Origin: Diplosphaera chodatii
Lineage: Eukaryota; Chlorophyta; Trebouxiophyceae; Prasiolales; Stichococcaceae
Assembly: GCA_032358165.1 (NCBI GenBank)
Contig: JAALGY010000036.1
Coordinates: forward strand, 992,001 to 1,056,000
Reading direction: 5' to 3'
Length of the DNA stretch: 64,000 nt
Under the pieces are notes generated by a model. The model made no database searches. It worked only from the letters and a program-made list of their open reading frames with translations, and had not been told where the DNA came from. Position numbers and translations under genes: made by a program. Numbering within the stretch: position 1 is the first letter of the stretch; the number at the start of each line of letters is the position of its first letter. Below are positions 52,512-64,000 of this stretch, piece by piece.

Positions 52512-53384
52512 ACACTCTTTTGCCCACATGAGCAGCAAACTTTCGTGCAATATGTAGTTCATGTTGACTTCGGGGTTATTGAGAGCTCAGGGACTGGCAT
52601 TCTACACGGGCCCAACGTATAAGCAATTGTGATGCGTTGGCTGATGACGAGCACACTTTGGCTCTGCATGTGACCAAATGGAAGGTCAATGGTCGCTGGT
52701 TGCGGCGGCAAGTTCGACTTCGTGCCGCACGTGCTATGCAAGCATTTACATGGCGGAATAACGGTCGGTGCTGCCTTGCATAGTGTGGGTATAACCCCTT
52801 TGCCTATGCACCGCAGCATTCACCAGCAGCATCTTTGCAATACTACATGCGCCAATTGGTCAGCGAGGTCCACAAGTGTTGGCCTGAATGCTGCTAAACA
52901 GGAGGAGAAGGAGACACGACGCTCCTTTGCGAATGTGTGTATGCATGGAATCCGCCCAAGGTGCAACACCTGACGTTGTGCCTGTTCAATTGTAAGTGCG
53001 GCAACTACGGACCTGCACGAGTCATGCACTGATCACACGGCTGATCAAGGGCACCAAACGATAGGACAGGTCGAGGAAAGCTCACAACAGGCAACCTCTG
53101 TTGCTTGCTACCAATCATTAACTCATGCTGACGTGGCCCCAGAGTCGAGATCCAGGATCTCGAAGTTTGATGCATCAACGATGTAAACGTGATTGAGGAA
53201 TATATATTTCATGCCGCGCTATGCGTCGATCGCACACAACATGTGTTCATCCTTCCACAAAGCAGTCCACTGCAACCAGACAGCACTCTTGCTGACCAAT
53301 CACGACTGCTGCGCTCCAATCAAAGCAGGCGGCAACATCCTTGCTGGCCATCGTTCGAGACTTCCACGTGCAGAAAGTAAAAGG
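52512..53384. other. Spacer between AOX and USP copy 3
   Basis: It holds the AOX 3' end and the USP promoter. No other gene or clear repeat is recognised. Confidence 0.5.
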
Positions 53385-54940
53385 ATGGCGAAGGACGGCA
53401 AGCCTCAGCGCATTATATTGGTCGCTGCGGACGACAGTGAGGTGCGCAGCAGAAGCAAGTCGTCTGGTTGTTCTTCTGCGCGCCCCGAGTTCCTGTTGAG
53501 CCGTGCATTACCTAACACAGGCCAGGCATGCTCATGTTTGAGCTGAGCGTAGTATGCAAATTGTCAGGTGCAAAACCTGATTTGCGTTCCTGTGTGTTTT
53601 ATCAGGCGAGCGAGAGCGCATGCCAGTGGGCCATCGACAACCTTGTGCGCCCAGGTAGAGTCATGCTGAGAGCCAGTGAATAACCCCAAGAGAGCGTCAC
53701 GTTTACAGAGAGCCGCAGCACCGGCCTGCTGCCACGTGCTGCAGATGGGGATCTGCAGATGTTGCAGATGCTGCATCTGTGTGGGCGACTCATCTGCAGT
53801 CGGCTAGCTTTTATTGCATACACATGCAATGTCCTTTACATGCTGATTGGTGATGAAAGAGGTGACGGTCTGACATGCGCAAAATTGAAACGCAGGCGAC
53901 AAAGTGCACCTTACGCATGTGACACAGCTGCCGTGGGGTGGGTTTGGTCGGATCATTCCCATCGACACGCCGCTAATCTACTCGGACAACGTGGAAGACC
54001 GCGAGATCCGAGACTCGGTGATATATATATGCTATTGTGCATCTATGTGAATGAGTTTGGTGGAAATCACATCATGCGTTGTCCGCGTATCAGGAGATGC
54101 TGCACCAAAGGACGTCGTGTTTGTATTGCAGCACTGAAAGCAGCATTTTACGTTTGCTGTAGCTGCTTTGACTATGCTGTTCACCAGCAGTCGTGCATCT
54201 GCCGCTTGTACACAGCTTTAGCAAGGCATGCGTGTTGCTGCAGATCAAGGCTGCAAAGGGCATGATGACCGAGCGTTTTGTGCCGCACCTCAAGGACATT
54301 GATCACAATGTACGTTGCGATGCTCAAATTGATATGTCGGTTCCTAGAACAGCTGTGCTGATATATGTGCCCCAACCCACCCTGCAGCTGTGCCACTGTG
54401 CGCCTGGTTGCCTGATACCAGGTTGTCAAAATTTGCAATTAACTGCCGGGTGCAAATAATGCAGATGGAGATTGTGCACTACAATCGAGGCGCTGCCGAG
54501 GTGGGCGAGGTCATCTGTGACCGTGCCAAGGCTCTCCCGGCAGCCGCGGTCGTCATGGCCAGGTACACAGCAGCTCGACACTTGTTTGCTGTGCTTCTGG
54601 CTGTCCAGTGCATCTGGCTTCTGACGTCGCACTGGTTGTGGTGACAGAGAAACGCAAAGGTGCTTTGCAACATGTTATTATGCTAAACATTGTGTGCGGA
54701 AACCTGTACGCTGCTTGACAATGGAGTGAGAGTGGAAGATTGTTCGTCACTGAGCCGCTGGCGTCTCCTGACTGCCAGCTGTTACTTTGGTGATATCATT
54801 GGGCGGAGGCGCATCGTTGATCAGGGTTTGCTTGTACTGCTTGCAGCCATAACAAGGGGGCAATCAAGCGTCTTTTCCTCGGCTCCACGACGGACTACTG
54901 CTCCAAAAATTGCCCGGTGTCCCTGGTGATCACACGCTGA
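53385..54940 (+). CDS. Universal stress protein (USP copy 3)
   Basis: Six exons (53385-53441, 53606-53654, 53896-54017, 54244-54309, 54465-54562 and 54847-54940) encode a complete 161-aa protein with intron phases 0-1-0-0-2, the same as the other copies. It starts MAKDGKPQRIILVAADDSE and continues ASESACQWAIDNLVRPG, DKVHLTHVTQLPWGGFGRII, IKAAKGMMTERFVPHLKDID and MEIVHYNRGAAEVGEVICDR. It ends GAIKRLFLGSTTDYCSKNCP then VSLVITR, which carries the glycine/serine ATP-binding loop. It is closest to copy 4, sharing most of exons 2, 4, 5 and 6. It is probably a cytosolic nucleotide-binding stress protein. Confidence 0.5.
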
Positions 54941-55928
54941 ACCCTCATACTCTTGGGGCAACTCTGATCTCGCCAATGCCGGATGAGGCAGTGTACATGT
55001 AGAGTATGCGCGGTAGGCAGGCCACAGAGACCCTTCTGGCATTTCATCTGCGTCGCGTTCAGGCAGCTGAAAGTGCTCCACGTCATATCAGCATGCGCAA
55101 GCTTTGTGAGACGCAAGCGTTGTGCACATGACATCGGAGATGTTGGTAAAATGAGGGTTCCAGATAACGCACGCAGAACCAGGCAGCACATGCACATGTG
55201 TTGTCACTACGGGCAGTAGGGAGGGTGGCTGCGATCTCCTGCATTAGATCCAGTGCAGCATTGCCAGCTGATGTTGCTGGAAAATGTGGTCACGCACTGA
55301 TCCGACGCGTCTTGCAGAAGCACATATACTCCGCACACACACGAACAGCATATGCACCTGGACAGCTGGCCTGAATAAACACACCAGTTGTTCAAGCCCA
55401 GATGTCCTCTCATGAGTTCCTTCATTTTCTTCCTTGCAGCAATTGTTTTCCGGCTGGTTACCACGGCACTCAATCTCACCTCGAGCATTAAGTCGTTATT
55501 AGTCAACTCAACAGCGGTCATAGACTTCTGCAGCAATTTGGCTAAGTATGTCTAAGGGTTTAGCCAAATACAAAAGGCTCATTCAAAGGCTCAGTAAAAA
55601 TTGCATTTGTCATCCAGCAGAGACGCTGCCCGTTGGTTTGGTTGCGATGGCGCATGGCAACGCCAATGCTCGATGGTTTGCAGTCAGCGTGCAGAAGAAG
55701 CAAACCAATCACATGATGACGATATGACTAAGCTAGCATGCTGACGTGTTTCCAGCGGTCGTCGGGCCATGTGATCACCGTGACCAAGCTGGTCCTATTT
55801 GATTCGACGGATTTGATGCAACGATGATGAATTAGATCAAAGACGCAGGTAGACCGTGATTGATCGCCTGCAGAGTGTGCAACCTCACACCGTTCGACAC
55901 TTACAGTAATTCCTTGTACACTGCCAAA
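54941..55928. other. Spacer between USP copies 3 and 4
   Basis: No gene is recognised. It contains the inverted repeat at 55536-55569 and the promoter of copy 4. Confidence 0.5.
55536..55569. repeat. Inverted repeat with 10-base arms
   Basis: ATTTGGCTAA (55536-55545) and TTAGCCAAAT (55560-55569) are perfect complements around a 14-base loop. It lies upstream of USP copy 4. Confidence 0.5.
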
Positions 55929-57646
55929 ATGGAGCACGACAGCCAGAATCTGCTGAGCAACACCGTCCCGACGGGCACTGACCCTGCTCATGTAACGAGC
56001 TTGCAGTCGCCGGCCGACGCTCGACCACAGGAGGTCAACGGCAAGCCACAGCGGGTTATCCTGGTTGCTGTGGACGATAGTGAGGTAGGGAGCAGTTTCA
56101 ACTCTGATAACCAAGCTCGTAAGCTGGCAGGTCGTCCCAGCTTTATGGGCCAGCTCTATGTGTTTCTCTCCAGCTGAACACCTGTCTCGCGACACTGACT
56201 GTTGTGGACCTGCAACTTTGCAAGCTTACAAGTCAGATAGCTGACAGTTCATTTCCTTCGAAATCAAGGCAAGCGAGATGGCGTGTCAGTGGGCCATTGA
56301 CAACCTTGTGCGCCCAGGTTCGATGTTCTTGATGTCACTCTTCTGGAAGTTTGTTGGTCTCATGGACTGTGTCTGCACCTCACCATGCACAACACCGTGT
56401 GCTGCAGCCATATATGCGTGTGGCACTATCTGTAATGGCTCTCGCTTTTCATGCACACACTGGGCATGGCAGCGCTGGCGCCGGCGCCATAACTGACATA
56501 ATATATACATCGAACACAAGTAGAAATCGGTTCGGCTCAAACACGACTGCAGACCGGCGCTATTCCATGTACAGGTGACAAGTTGCACCTCACCCATGTA
56601 GCGCAGCTGCCGCACACCGTTGGGCTTGGCGGCACTATCTGCGTGGGCCCGCCGGTCATATTTTCGGAGGAGACAGAGGATCGCAAGGTCCGGGCCACGG
56701 TGAGCTGCTTTGACATTACATAGTAAAGCAAACTGGATGCTGCAGGCACGACATGATTTGAGTTTTGATAGATCAGGTCGTCAACATATGCAGATGGGCG
56801 CTCATCAGGTTTGCATTGCTAAGTGATAGGATGCGGTTGTGACTTCGCAACAGTTCAGCCCTTTGCTGACGGTGCAGTCAACGTAGCACGAAGCCATTCA
56901 TGATAGCCTCTGTGTCGCTTAGCTGTGGTCTGTCGTGCGTGCAGATCAAAACGGCAAAGGAGTTTCTGCTGAAGCGGTTTGAGCCGCGCCTGAAGGATAT
57001 CGAGCACAAGGTGATTGATCTTCACTGCAGAATCACTCGAATGCAGCAGCATCCATGGTCAGACGAATTTTCTACTTTTTTCAGAAAAGCAGAAAGCATG
57101 CAGGCGCAATATGCACGTCGAGTGCTTTGCTGGGCTGCGCTAATTTTGATGCGGCTGCAGTTACCATTAATGCCTATAGATGCATTTCGCAGATGGAGAT
57201 TGTGCACTACAGCAAGGGCGCCACGGCAATTGGCGAGCTGATCTGCGACCATGCCAAGAATATGCCTGCAGCCGCAGTCGTCATGGCCAGGTGCGCATGC
57301 ACTAGCTAGCACACCTTGCAGTGGTTATCACGAATGTATAGCATGTATGGTTCGCGACTGCGTAGCTGCAAAGCTGCCTCGTCACCATACGTGTTGCTGT
57401 CAAAGCACTTCTGACAACTAACCCCTATCAATGCAGTGTGCTGCATGTTCTTCTTAGCAAGACCGCTAGCTGCTGGGTGGATGTTGACTTGGTTGCTTTT
57501 AGCGAGGTGTGTCCCAGCGTAACTTTCTTCAGTGCGCCCTATCTGTATGCAGCCATGACAAGGGAGCCGTCAAGCGCCTGTTCCTCGGGTCCACTACAGA
57601 CTACTGCACCAGGCACTGCCCGGTCTCGCTGGTGATCACGCGCTGA
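55929..57646 (+). CDS. Universal stress protein (USP copy 4)
   Basis: Six exons (55929-56084, 56269-56317, 56575-56699, 56945-57010, 57193-57290 and 57553-57646) encode 195 aa with intron phases 0-1-0-0-2. The first exon is longer than in the other copies and adds a 33-residue polar leader (MEHDSQNLLSNTVPTGTDPA onward) before KPQRVILVAVDDSE; it does not look like a transit peptide. Then come ASEMACQWAIDNLVRPG, DKLHLTHVAQLPHTVGLGG, IKTAKEFLLKRFEPRLKDIE and MEIVHYSKGATAIGELICDH, and the ATP-loop region GAVKRLFLGSTTDYCTRHCP then VSLVITR. The acceptor of exon 2 is CAAG rather than the usual TGCAG. It is the sister of copy 3 just upstream. Confidence 0.5.
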
Positions 57647-59056
57647 AAGTGACATCAGACATGCCGTGCGCTGCTGGCGTGAAGCTGCACTTCTTGCTAG
57701 CTGTCAATCCAGCTGGGCAGAAGTGCACCAGCGGATGTACGGTGCACATGTGTAGCGGCAATACTGTGGCTACACTGCTCTGGCTGGCTGCCACCATGCA
57801 GTGCATAGGCTGATGCTAGGCAGCAGGATGTCAGCTCGCGGTTCACCGTGTACCTGGTGTAGACTGTTGGGCAGCATCCGTCATCCCCAAATGGTGCACA
57901 CAAGGGCAGAGAGGTCAACACTGAACGCCCTGGCATGTGTTAAATGATATCGGCACCGACCAATCTGCTTGATAAGCCTGTGCTCTGATGCTACTGATAG
58001 TTGCAACCTGTTTGCCTCACCGCACCACAGTCTGCTGATTGGAAAGGCAACCATCAAGACGGAACTGCCTCATGTCTGCCACTTGATATGTACCTGCTGT
58101 GTAACGCGATGGATGCTGTACATTTTCCGGCTGACATCACCAACTCAAGTGTGAACTTGGCGGCCCAGCAGGAAAGTCTTTGTTCGCAGATAACGGGGCT
58201 CACAAAATCAAACCATTCCAAATTTCCTTGAGACATGTCATCTTTCCTAATTGCGCACGTGCCGAGCGTGCATCAGGGGAGTCGTGATGATCGTTGCCAA
58301 AGCCAAACCAATCATCGCTCGTCTTGGACGATGCGCTGATGCTTAACAATCTTAAATCAGCACCTCCGATGCGATGCACGTCAGCATGCGGCATGCATCG
58401 CAGCAGGTTGCACAACGTCCACGAGTGCACTGTGGCCAGCCGTGCGGTTGGCATGCTACCTGTAAGCGGCTATCTCGAGGTGGCACTGGTCCAAAGATAT
58501 CATAGGCCGCAGTTGTCAAGTTGCTGTATTTTGAAGCTCGATTGCCATCAGCGACCCACGACAATCAAGCGATCCCGTTTGCATTCGCAAACTGTCGAAG
58601 TGCACCATCACGGTGTGTCACGAGGCCTGCGTGCCCTACAGGACGCGCAGGAAGGTCCAATGGGCACCATCAGCGGTGCTACAGAGCAGCGACAGCATCA
58701 CAACGATCCAAGGTGGTTGGAAGTTCGTTTGCATGCCGCCGCCCGCCGCATCACACAATTCATGCATGATGATGCTGTCATATCCTTGGGTCGCTGTACA
58801 TTTCAGCCTAGCATGAAAGGTTGGGCAGGCAGATCCACAGCACACCAGGCTGCTGGAAAATTGTTGAGCGCATAGCGAGCACACCTATCACATACTGCAT
58901 CTCAGGGGATGTCTGCGGAGCGACAATCCCTGCAGCAGCGCTTTCGCACAAGGTGGCATTTGAGCATCACTCTTTCGCCAACCGGCATCCCCGCATGTCA
59001 TGCTTGCTGGCTGACTCAGGCAGGCGAACGTCGAGGATGGCGGCGTGCTCCACCCA
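57647..59056. other. Spacer upstream of PEP carboxykinase
   Basis: No gene is recognised. The 58294-58875 open frame (193 codons, +) lacks conserved content and exon-like composition and is probably chance. The PEPCK promoter should lie in the 3' part. Confidence 0.5.
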
Positions 59057-62000
59057 ATGGTGCGCACCATGGCGGATTCATTTCCGGGGCCCCGGGCCAC
59101 AGACATGGTCCAGCTCCACCAGTTGCAAAAGGTCAAGCGCCCAGTCACAGGTACAGAAAGATGCATATGTCTCGTTGCTGATGTACGATGACGACAGACG
59201 CAAGTTGCAGATGCAAAGAGGTGCAGCATCACTTCGATGCAAGCGGTTTCTGAGGGTTTGTGAAGCCAGTGTTAGGCTTATATATGATTGCTACTGTTCG
59301 GTAGCCATTGGATATGTATGCATGAACTGTGTGCAAATTGCGCTCTGGATGTGGTTTGAGGGGCGAGCAGCCAGACAAGTGACCCTGCATGTGCTGCAGA
59401 TGAGAGTGCGCAGCAGCTGCGGCTTGAATCTCTTAGTGACACGCTCACGTCAGCTGTCATGAGGTGCGCCGTCAGTGATGTCTGTTGTACATAGTACATG
59501 CCAGCCTTGCACAACCCAACAGCCTCTGATGTTGACACTGCCGACTCTTGCTGCACATCCAATGCATTGTTTTCTAAAAACGGTGTTTCGAGCATATCTG
59601 TGTATCCCTCCCTGCAGCGCAATGGGAGCCAAAGCAGTTGTCCAGCCTGTGTCACCCGGCAGGAATGAGGTGAAGCAGCTGTCAGCTGAGCACTACCTGG
59701 AAAAAAAGTGGATTCCCAGGCAGCTTTGTCGTCTCGTATTGAATGCATATGTACAATTCTGCAGCAGCGGTGGATGCACCCCATGCATGCCTGCAATCGA
59801 TGTTGCATGCGCCTTGCTCTCTTGCAGGCTCATTGTTAAACCTGTTGCCGTGGTGTGATGTCCCTGCTGCTGGTGACAGGACATCTGGCGGGGGACTGAC
59901 AGCGCGCAGTCTATGTTCATTCGTCAGATCTCGGATGCAGGCCTAAAAGGCACGCTGGTATACCACAATCTGGCGCCTGCAGAGCTGTACGAGAAGGTGC
60001 GCCTTTCTAATTGCGCAGCCGTGGAGCAACACCCTTTGGCACTCCGCTATCTTCCACTTGCTTGGCGCATCAGCCCCGCCTGACCTGGCTGCAAGGCTTG
60101 CACCTTTGGCAGTAATCATTTGTGGACCTGCAAAACATGGCTGTAGTAAACACTGTCCAAGACCTCGTTGGAACAGCATTGCATGTGTGCTACCTGCAGG
60201 CACTTGCACACGAGCCAGGTACTCACCTTGTGTCCAGTGGCGCTCTGGCGACGCTGTCGGGCGCCAAGACAGGGCGCACGCCAAAAGACAAGCGCATTGT
60301 TCGGGAGAACACAACTGAGGCCGACATCTGGTGCGATGGCTACCTGACTGATGAGTCGCCGCAAATGTTGTAAGCACATGCCCATGGCAAGTTGGTGCAG
60401 CACCAATCATGCATTTGCAGACAACCGACTGTAGCAAAGTAGAGTTGCACATGCTGGATCTGGTCGCAGATGTGTAGGCACCAACCAACTGACCATTGAG
60501 CTGCCTACACCCAATGAGAGCAGGTGGAATGAGCACAAGAACGGCTCGCCAAACTTCACCATGGACGAGCACACCTTCTTGCTGAACCGGGAGCGCGCCA
60601 TTGACTACCTCAACTCACTCGACCGCGTCTATGTGTTTGACGGTTTTGCAGGCTGGGACCCAAAGGTAGGACACCACCTCTCTCCGGACACTGTTGTATA
60701 CTGCGTGCATATGCTGTATGCAAGTGAAGTACCTGCTGAGTGAAGTGTGTGTGCCCATCTCAGTGCCGGATACGGGTGCGAGTGGTAACTGCTCGAGCCT
60801 ACCACTGCCTCTTCATGCACAATATGCTCATCCGCCCGACTGAGGAGGAGCTTGCGTCCTTTGGCAAGCCCGACTTTACAATCTTTAACGCTGGCGGGTT
60901 CCCAGCCAACCGCTACACTTCCTACATGACATCGTCCAGCTCAGTGGACATCAACCTGAAGGTGCCAGAAGCATCTTACGTATACTTCGTGTCACAACTC
61001 TCAGCAAGCCCCACAATGTCAGTGATTTTGTTGGGTTTGTTGGCTTTGTGAGCTTTGCTGGGGCATAGAAAGGTCCATCCTCTGGGCTCCCCAACATGCA
61101 ACGTTTCTCCACAGCGTTAGGTCACCATGATGTCCAATGCAGCATCGCAGCCTGCCGATCGATGGAATAGTTTCAGTGCTTGTGATGCTTCAGGAACGTA
61201 TAGCCGGACAGAGTGTTGCAAAACATATGCAGGCAATGGAGATGGTGATACTGGGCACACAGTATGCTGGGGAGATGAAGAAGGGCATCTTCAGTGTCAT
61301 GCACTACCTGATGCCCAAGCGCGGGGTGCTGTCACTGCACTCGGGCTGCAACATCGGGCATGACGACGATGTCTCCCTGTTCTTCGGCCTTTCAGGTAAG
61401 GGCAGCCGAGGGCAGGACACTGCATGCATCCACCACAGAGGTTTCGATGGCTTGTGCAGGTGCCGGCCGGATTGCAGACAACCGTGCCATGGCAGCATGG
61501 ACTGCAGTTGGTATATACCTGCAGTTCATCATGGCCAAGCCTTCGATCAGCAGTCAGTGTCAGCACAGGCACGGGGAAAACAACACTGTCCACGGACCCA
61601 CGGCGGCCTCTGATAGGCGACGACGAACACTGCTGGTCCGACACCGGCGTCTTCAACATTGAGGGCGGCTGCTATGCTAAGTGCATTGGCCTCAAGCAGG
61701 TGCAACGCTGGTCTGTCTCTGTTTCAGTAGGACACCCACATACAGCAACTACACATGTCAATCTTCAAGTGTCCGCCTGCTCGCCTGCGCTGCAGGCGAA
61801 CTGTATATGCTGCGTGCAAAACACGGTTGTATGTCAACGTCCGCATCTTCACTGTGGTTGCTGTGCAAACGAGCACTGCGACCTCTAACCCTTGTTGACA
61901 GGAGGCAATCTCTGTTAGCAGGAGGCAGAGCCAGAGATTTACAACGCCATCCGCTTTGGCGCCGTCTTGGAGAACGTTGTGTTTGACGAACGTACACGCG

Positions 62001-64000
62001 AGGTGGACTTCATGAGCAAGTGAGTTCTACTTTGGAGTGAACAAGTTAGTGGTGCACTGCAATGCGCCTGACTTCTTGCTAGCTGAATGGAGCCAACTCA
62101 ACAGCTAGTAGACTCTCTATAGCCGCACTGCGTTGGTTGGAGAGCTCTGCGGCTTTAAGAGGTCTTGTATGAACCATGTCAACAACAGTAGCTGCACCTT
62201 TTGCCTGCCATGTGAATGCCTTTCAATTGTCACGGAAATTGCAGCATCATCAGGAAGTGATGGCAGCAAGGTTATACCTTTTGCATCAGGTGTTCTGCAG
62301 GATTGCCCATCGTTCAGTACACAAGATACGTGTTGATATCATTTACGTTTGCATGTTTGAGTCTGCAGGGCACTCACAGAGAACACCCGCGCCTCATACC
62401 CCATCGAGCATGTTGCAAATGCTCGGGTGCCGTGCGCGGGCCCGCATCCCGCCAACATCATTCTGCTGTGCTGCGACGCGTTCGGCGTGCTGCCGCCAGT
62501 GTCTCGGCTCACGCCGCAGCAGGCCATGTACCACTTCATTTCCGGCTACAGCGCCAAGGTGGGTCCAATCACGGTGGCGATTATGTGTTCAGGGTCAGAC
62601 CAGTAATGCCGCTGATGCGCATCGCCATAGGCGCATGCCAGTCAGGAGGCTCAAGAGCTTGCTCAGCAGCTGTACCACGTTAAGCTCATTTGACGTAAAT
62701 CGCAGGTGGCAGGTACTGAGCAGGGCATCACAGAACCAGAGGCAACCTTTTCAGGTGCACTGCCTTCGGACACCCTGTGCAACTTTTGTGATGTCCTTGT
62801 TGCACTCTGTCCGATGCACTGAGTCATCTCGCAAGGTGTGCTGTCATATAAGCCCATGACGATACCATTTGCTTGCATAGCCTGCTTTGGCGGCGCCTTC
62901 CTCATGGTTCGTACCCCAAGGTCTTGGCACATGCGCATGTTGTTGGACATCAGTGTGCTGGACAAATTCCATGCATCGCTGTCAGCATTACAATATTGAC
63001 GTCCTACCTGACCGTCCTACTGACGACTCTGCATCAGCAGTGTCGAGTGTGACACACACTAAGAACAGGCCTGTTCTGCCTGCAGTGGCATCCAATGAAG
63101 GTTCGACCCTCGTCCATCAGAGCTGCGGCACACAGAGGCCGACTCTGACTGTACCTGCACTTCGTCGTACTCTCCTCACATTCTGCACATGGTCATAGAC
63201 TACATGCTGCTTGCTTGAGTTGCCTGCTGTTTTCGTTGCTATGCAGTACGCCTCGATGCTGGCAGAGAAGATGCAGCAGCACAGTGCCACTGCCTGGTGC
63301 GCCTGCTCAGCAAAGAAATTGAAATGTCACGCAGCCGGAGCATATCGGTACTGGCCAGGGATCGTACTGCAGTACTCTGATTCTGGTCATGTATTGCAGG
63401 CTGGTGAACACGGGGTGGACTGGCGGCGGCTATGGGGAAGGTCACCGCATCAAGCTGCGCTACACACGCGCTATCATGGACGCCATCCACTCTGGGGAAC
63501 TGCTCAAAGCAGAGTACGACTCAACACCTGTCTTCCGCCTGCAGGTGTGTTGTCAGTCAGCTGCATCGTCACCTTCAGTCGCACACTGTGCATATCATCA
63601 AGACTCAACAGCTGTCTCCACACCATCTTTGGCATTTTGGACACATCTGCATACAGGGCAGGTGACTGCAGGCGGGGATGGTATTGTGTTGTGACTGCCA
63701 GAGCAGGTGCCCAAGGGTGTGACGGGCATGCCAAGCGAGATTTTGCAGCCAAGCACACAGTGGGCTGAATCTGCGCGCTTTCATCAAACGCTATGCCACC
63801 TGGCATCTCTGTTCGCAGCCAACTTTGACAAGTGCGACTCGTTCTGCTTCAGCAACATTAATAACCTACTCATTCTGCCTTACTATGTGTACAGCACAGC
63901 CACCCAAGTCCACAGTCGCCTTGCGCTGCCTTGATGTTTGCACCGCCTGAAACTCTGTGTATCTGCACTCAGCGCGTTCACGTCATCGCAGGTTTGCAAA
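59057..64000 (+). CDS. PCK: Phosphoenolpyruvate carboxykinase, ATP-dependent (3' partial)
   Basis: Converts oxaloacetate and ATP to PEP, CO2 and ADP in gluconeogenesis or carbon concentration; cytosolic in plants. Sixteen exons are seen: 59057-59150, 59638-59707, 59903-59996, 60200-60330, 60524-60665, 60764-60961, 61233-61395, 61569-61699, 61922-62019, 62369-62558, 62706-62754, 62881-62906, 63247-63296, 63400-63544, 63707-63831 and 63992 onward, all in phase. The start is [17 protein letters not shown]. Landmarks are [37 protein letters not shown], the P-loop [34 protein letters not shown] (kinase-2/metal site), [26 protein letters not shown] and the adenine/Arg region [17 protein letters not shown]. 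The text is plant-like (LHSGCN before the P-loop). At the 62881 exon the HPTK residues expected before YASMLAEKM are lost: the only in-phase donor is after FLM. The stop lies outside the window. Confidence 0.5.

Noticed and set aside
58294..58875. 193-codon plus-strand open frame upstream of PEPCK
   Set aside because: No conserved motif, mixed composition and no exon structure; probably chance.

Overview
This is nuclear DNA from a green alga, most likely a chlorophyte (a trebouxiophyte-like genome is my best guess). The genes are cut into many short exons, and I could trace roughly a hundred introns. They are mostly 80-350 bases, with GTG/GTA donors and a near-universal TGCAG acceptor. The gene set is plant-like: plant-type ATP-dependent PEP carboxykinase, alternative oxidase, a formate-dehydrogenase homologue, an SBP-box factor, a TIFY/GATA factor and plant-type universal stress proteins. 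I built gene models by eye, joining exons only where reading phase and family conservation agreed. There are no bacterial operons, rRNAs, tRNAs or CRISPRs that I can see.

Layout. 69-1259 (+): 3' part of an ankyrin-type acyl-CoA-binding protein. 1896-3422 (+): unknown protein. 5599-9432 (+): a broken lysyl-tRNA synthetase. 11179-14616 (+): SBP-box transcription factor. 15994-18286 (-): TIFY plus CCT-like plus GATA (ZIM-like) factor, facing a short TIFY gene at 19206-19834 (+). 20802-24430 (-): formate-dehydrogenase-like protein with a rewritten active site. 26420-27893 and 28679-30237 (+): two universal stress protein (USP) genes. 32294-35831 (+): FAD monooxygenase. 39334-40362 (+): small SnoaL-like protein. 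42175-45324 (+): exons of unidentified genes. 46707-48320 (+): NAD(P)-binding NmrA/TIC62-like protein. 49246-52511 (+): mitochondrial alternative oxidase. 53385-54940 and 55929-57646 (+): two more USP genes. 59057 to the window end (+): PEP carboxykinase, 3' end outside.

The genes do not form one pathway. Several fit stress and redox physiology (four USPs, alternative oxidase, FAD monooxygenase, NmrA-like protein), but clustering by function is only an inference.

The points most worth following are these. (1) An FDH-fold protein that is intact across 12 exons but has lost its catalytic Arg, His, Gln, Asn and Ile, with Arg and His apparently exchanged. (2) A head-to-head pair of TIFY genes, one carrying a ZIM-type GATA finger, in what looks like a chlorophyte. 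(3) A LysRS gene with at least four reading-frame breaks among intact neighbours. (4) Four USP paralogues with identical intron phases. (5) Seven GC-AG introns. (6) Several palindromic, MITE-like elements in introns and spacers.

[Form note: the original answer gave no feature confidence values; the uniform 0.5 is a placeholder required by the schema, not an estimate.]
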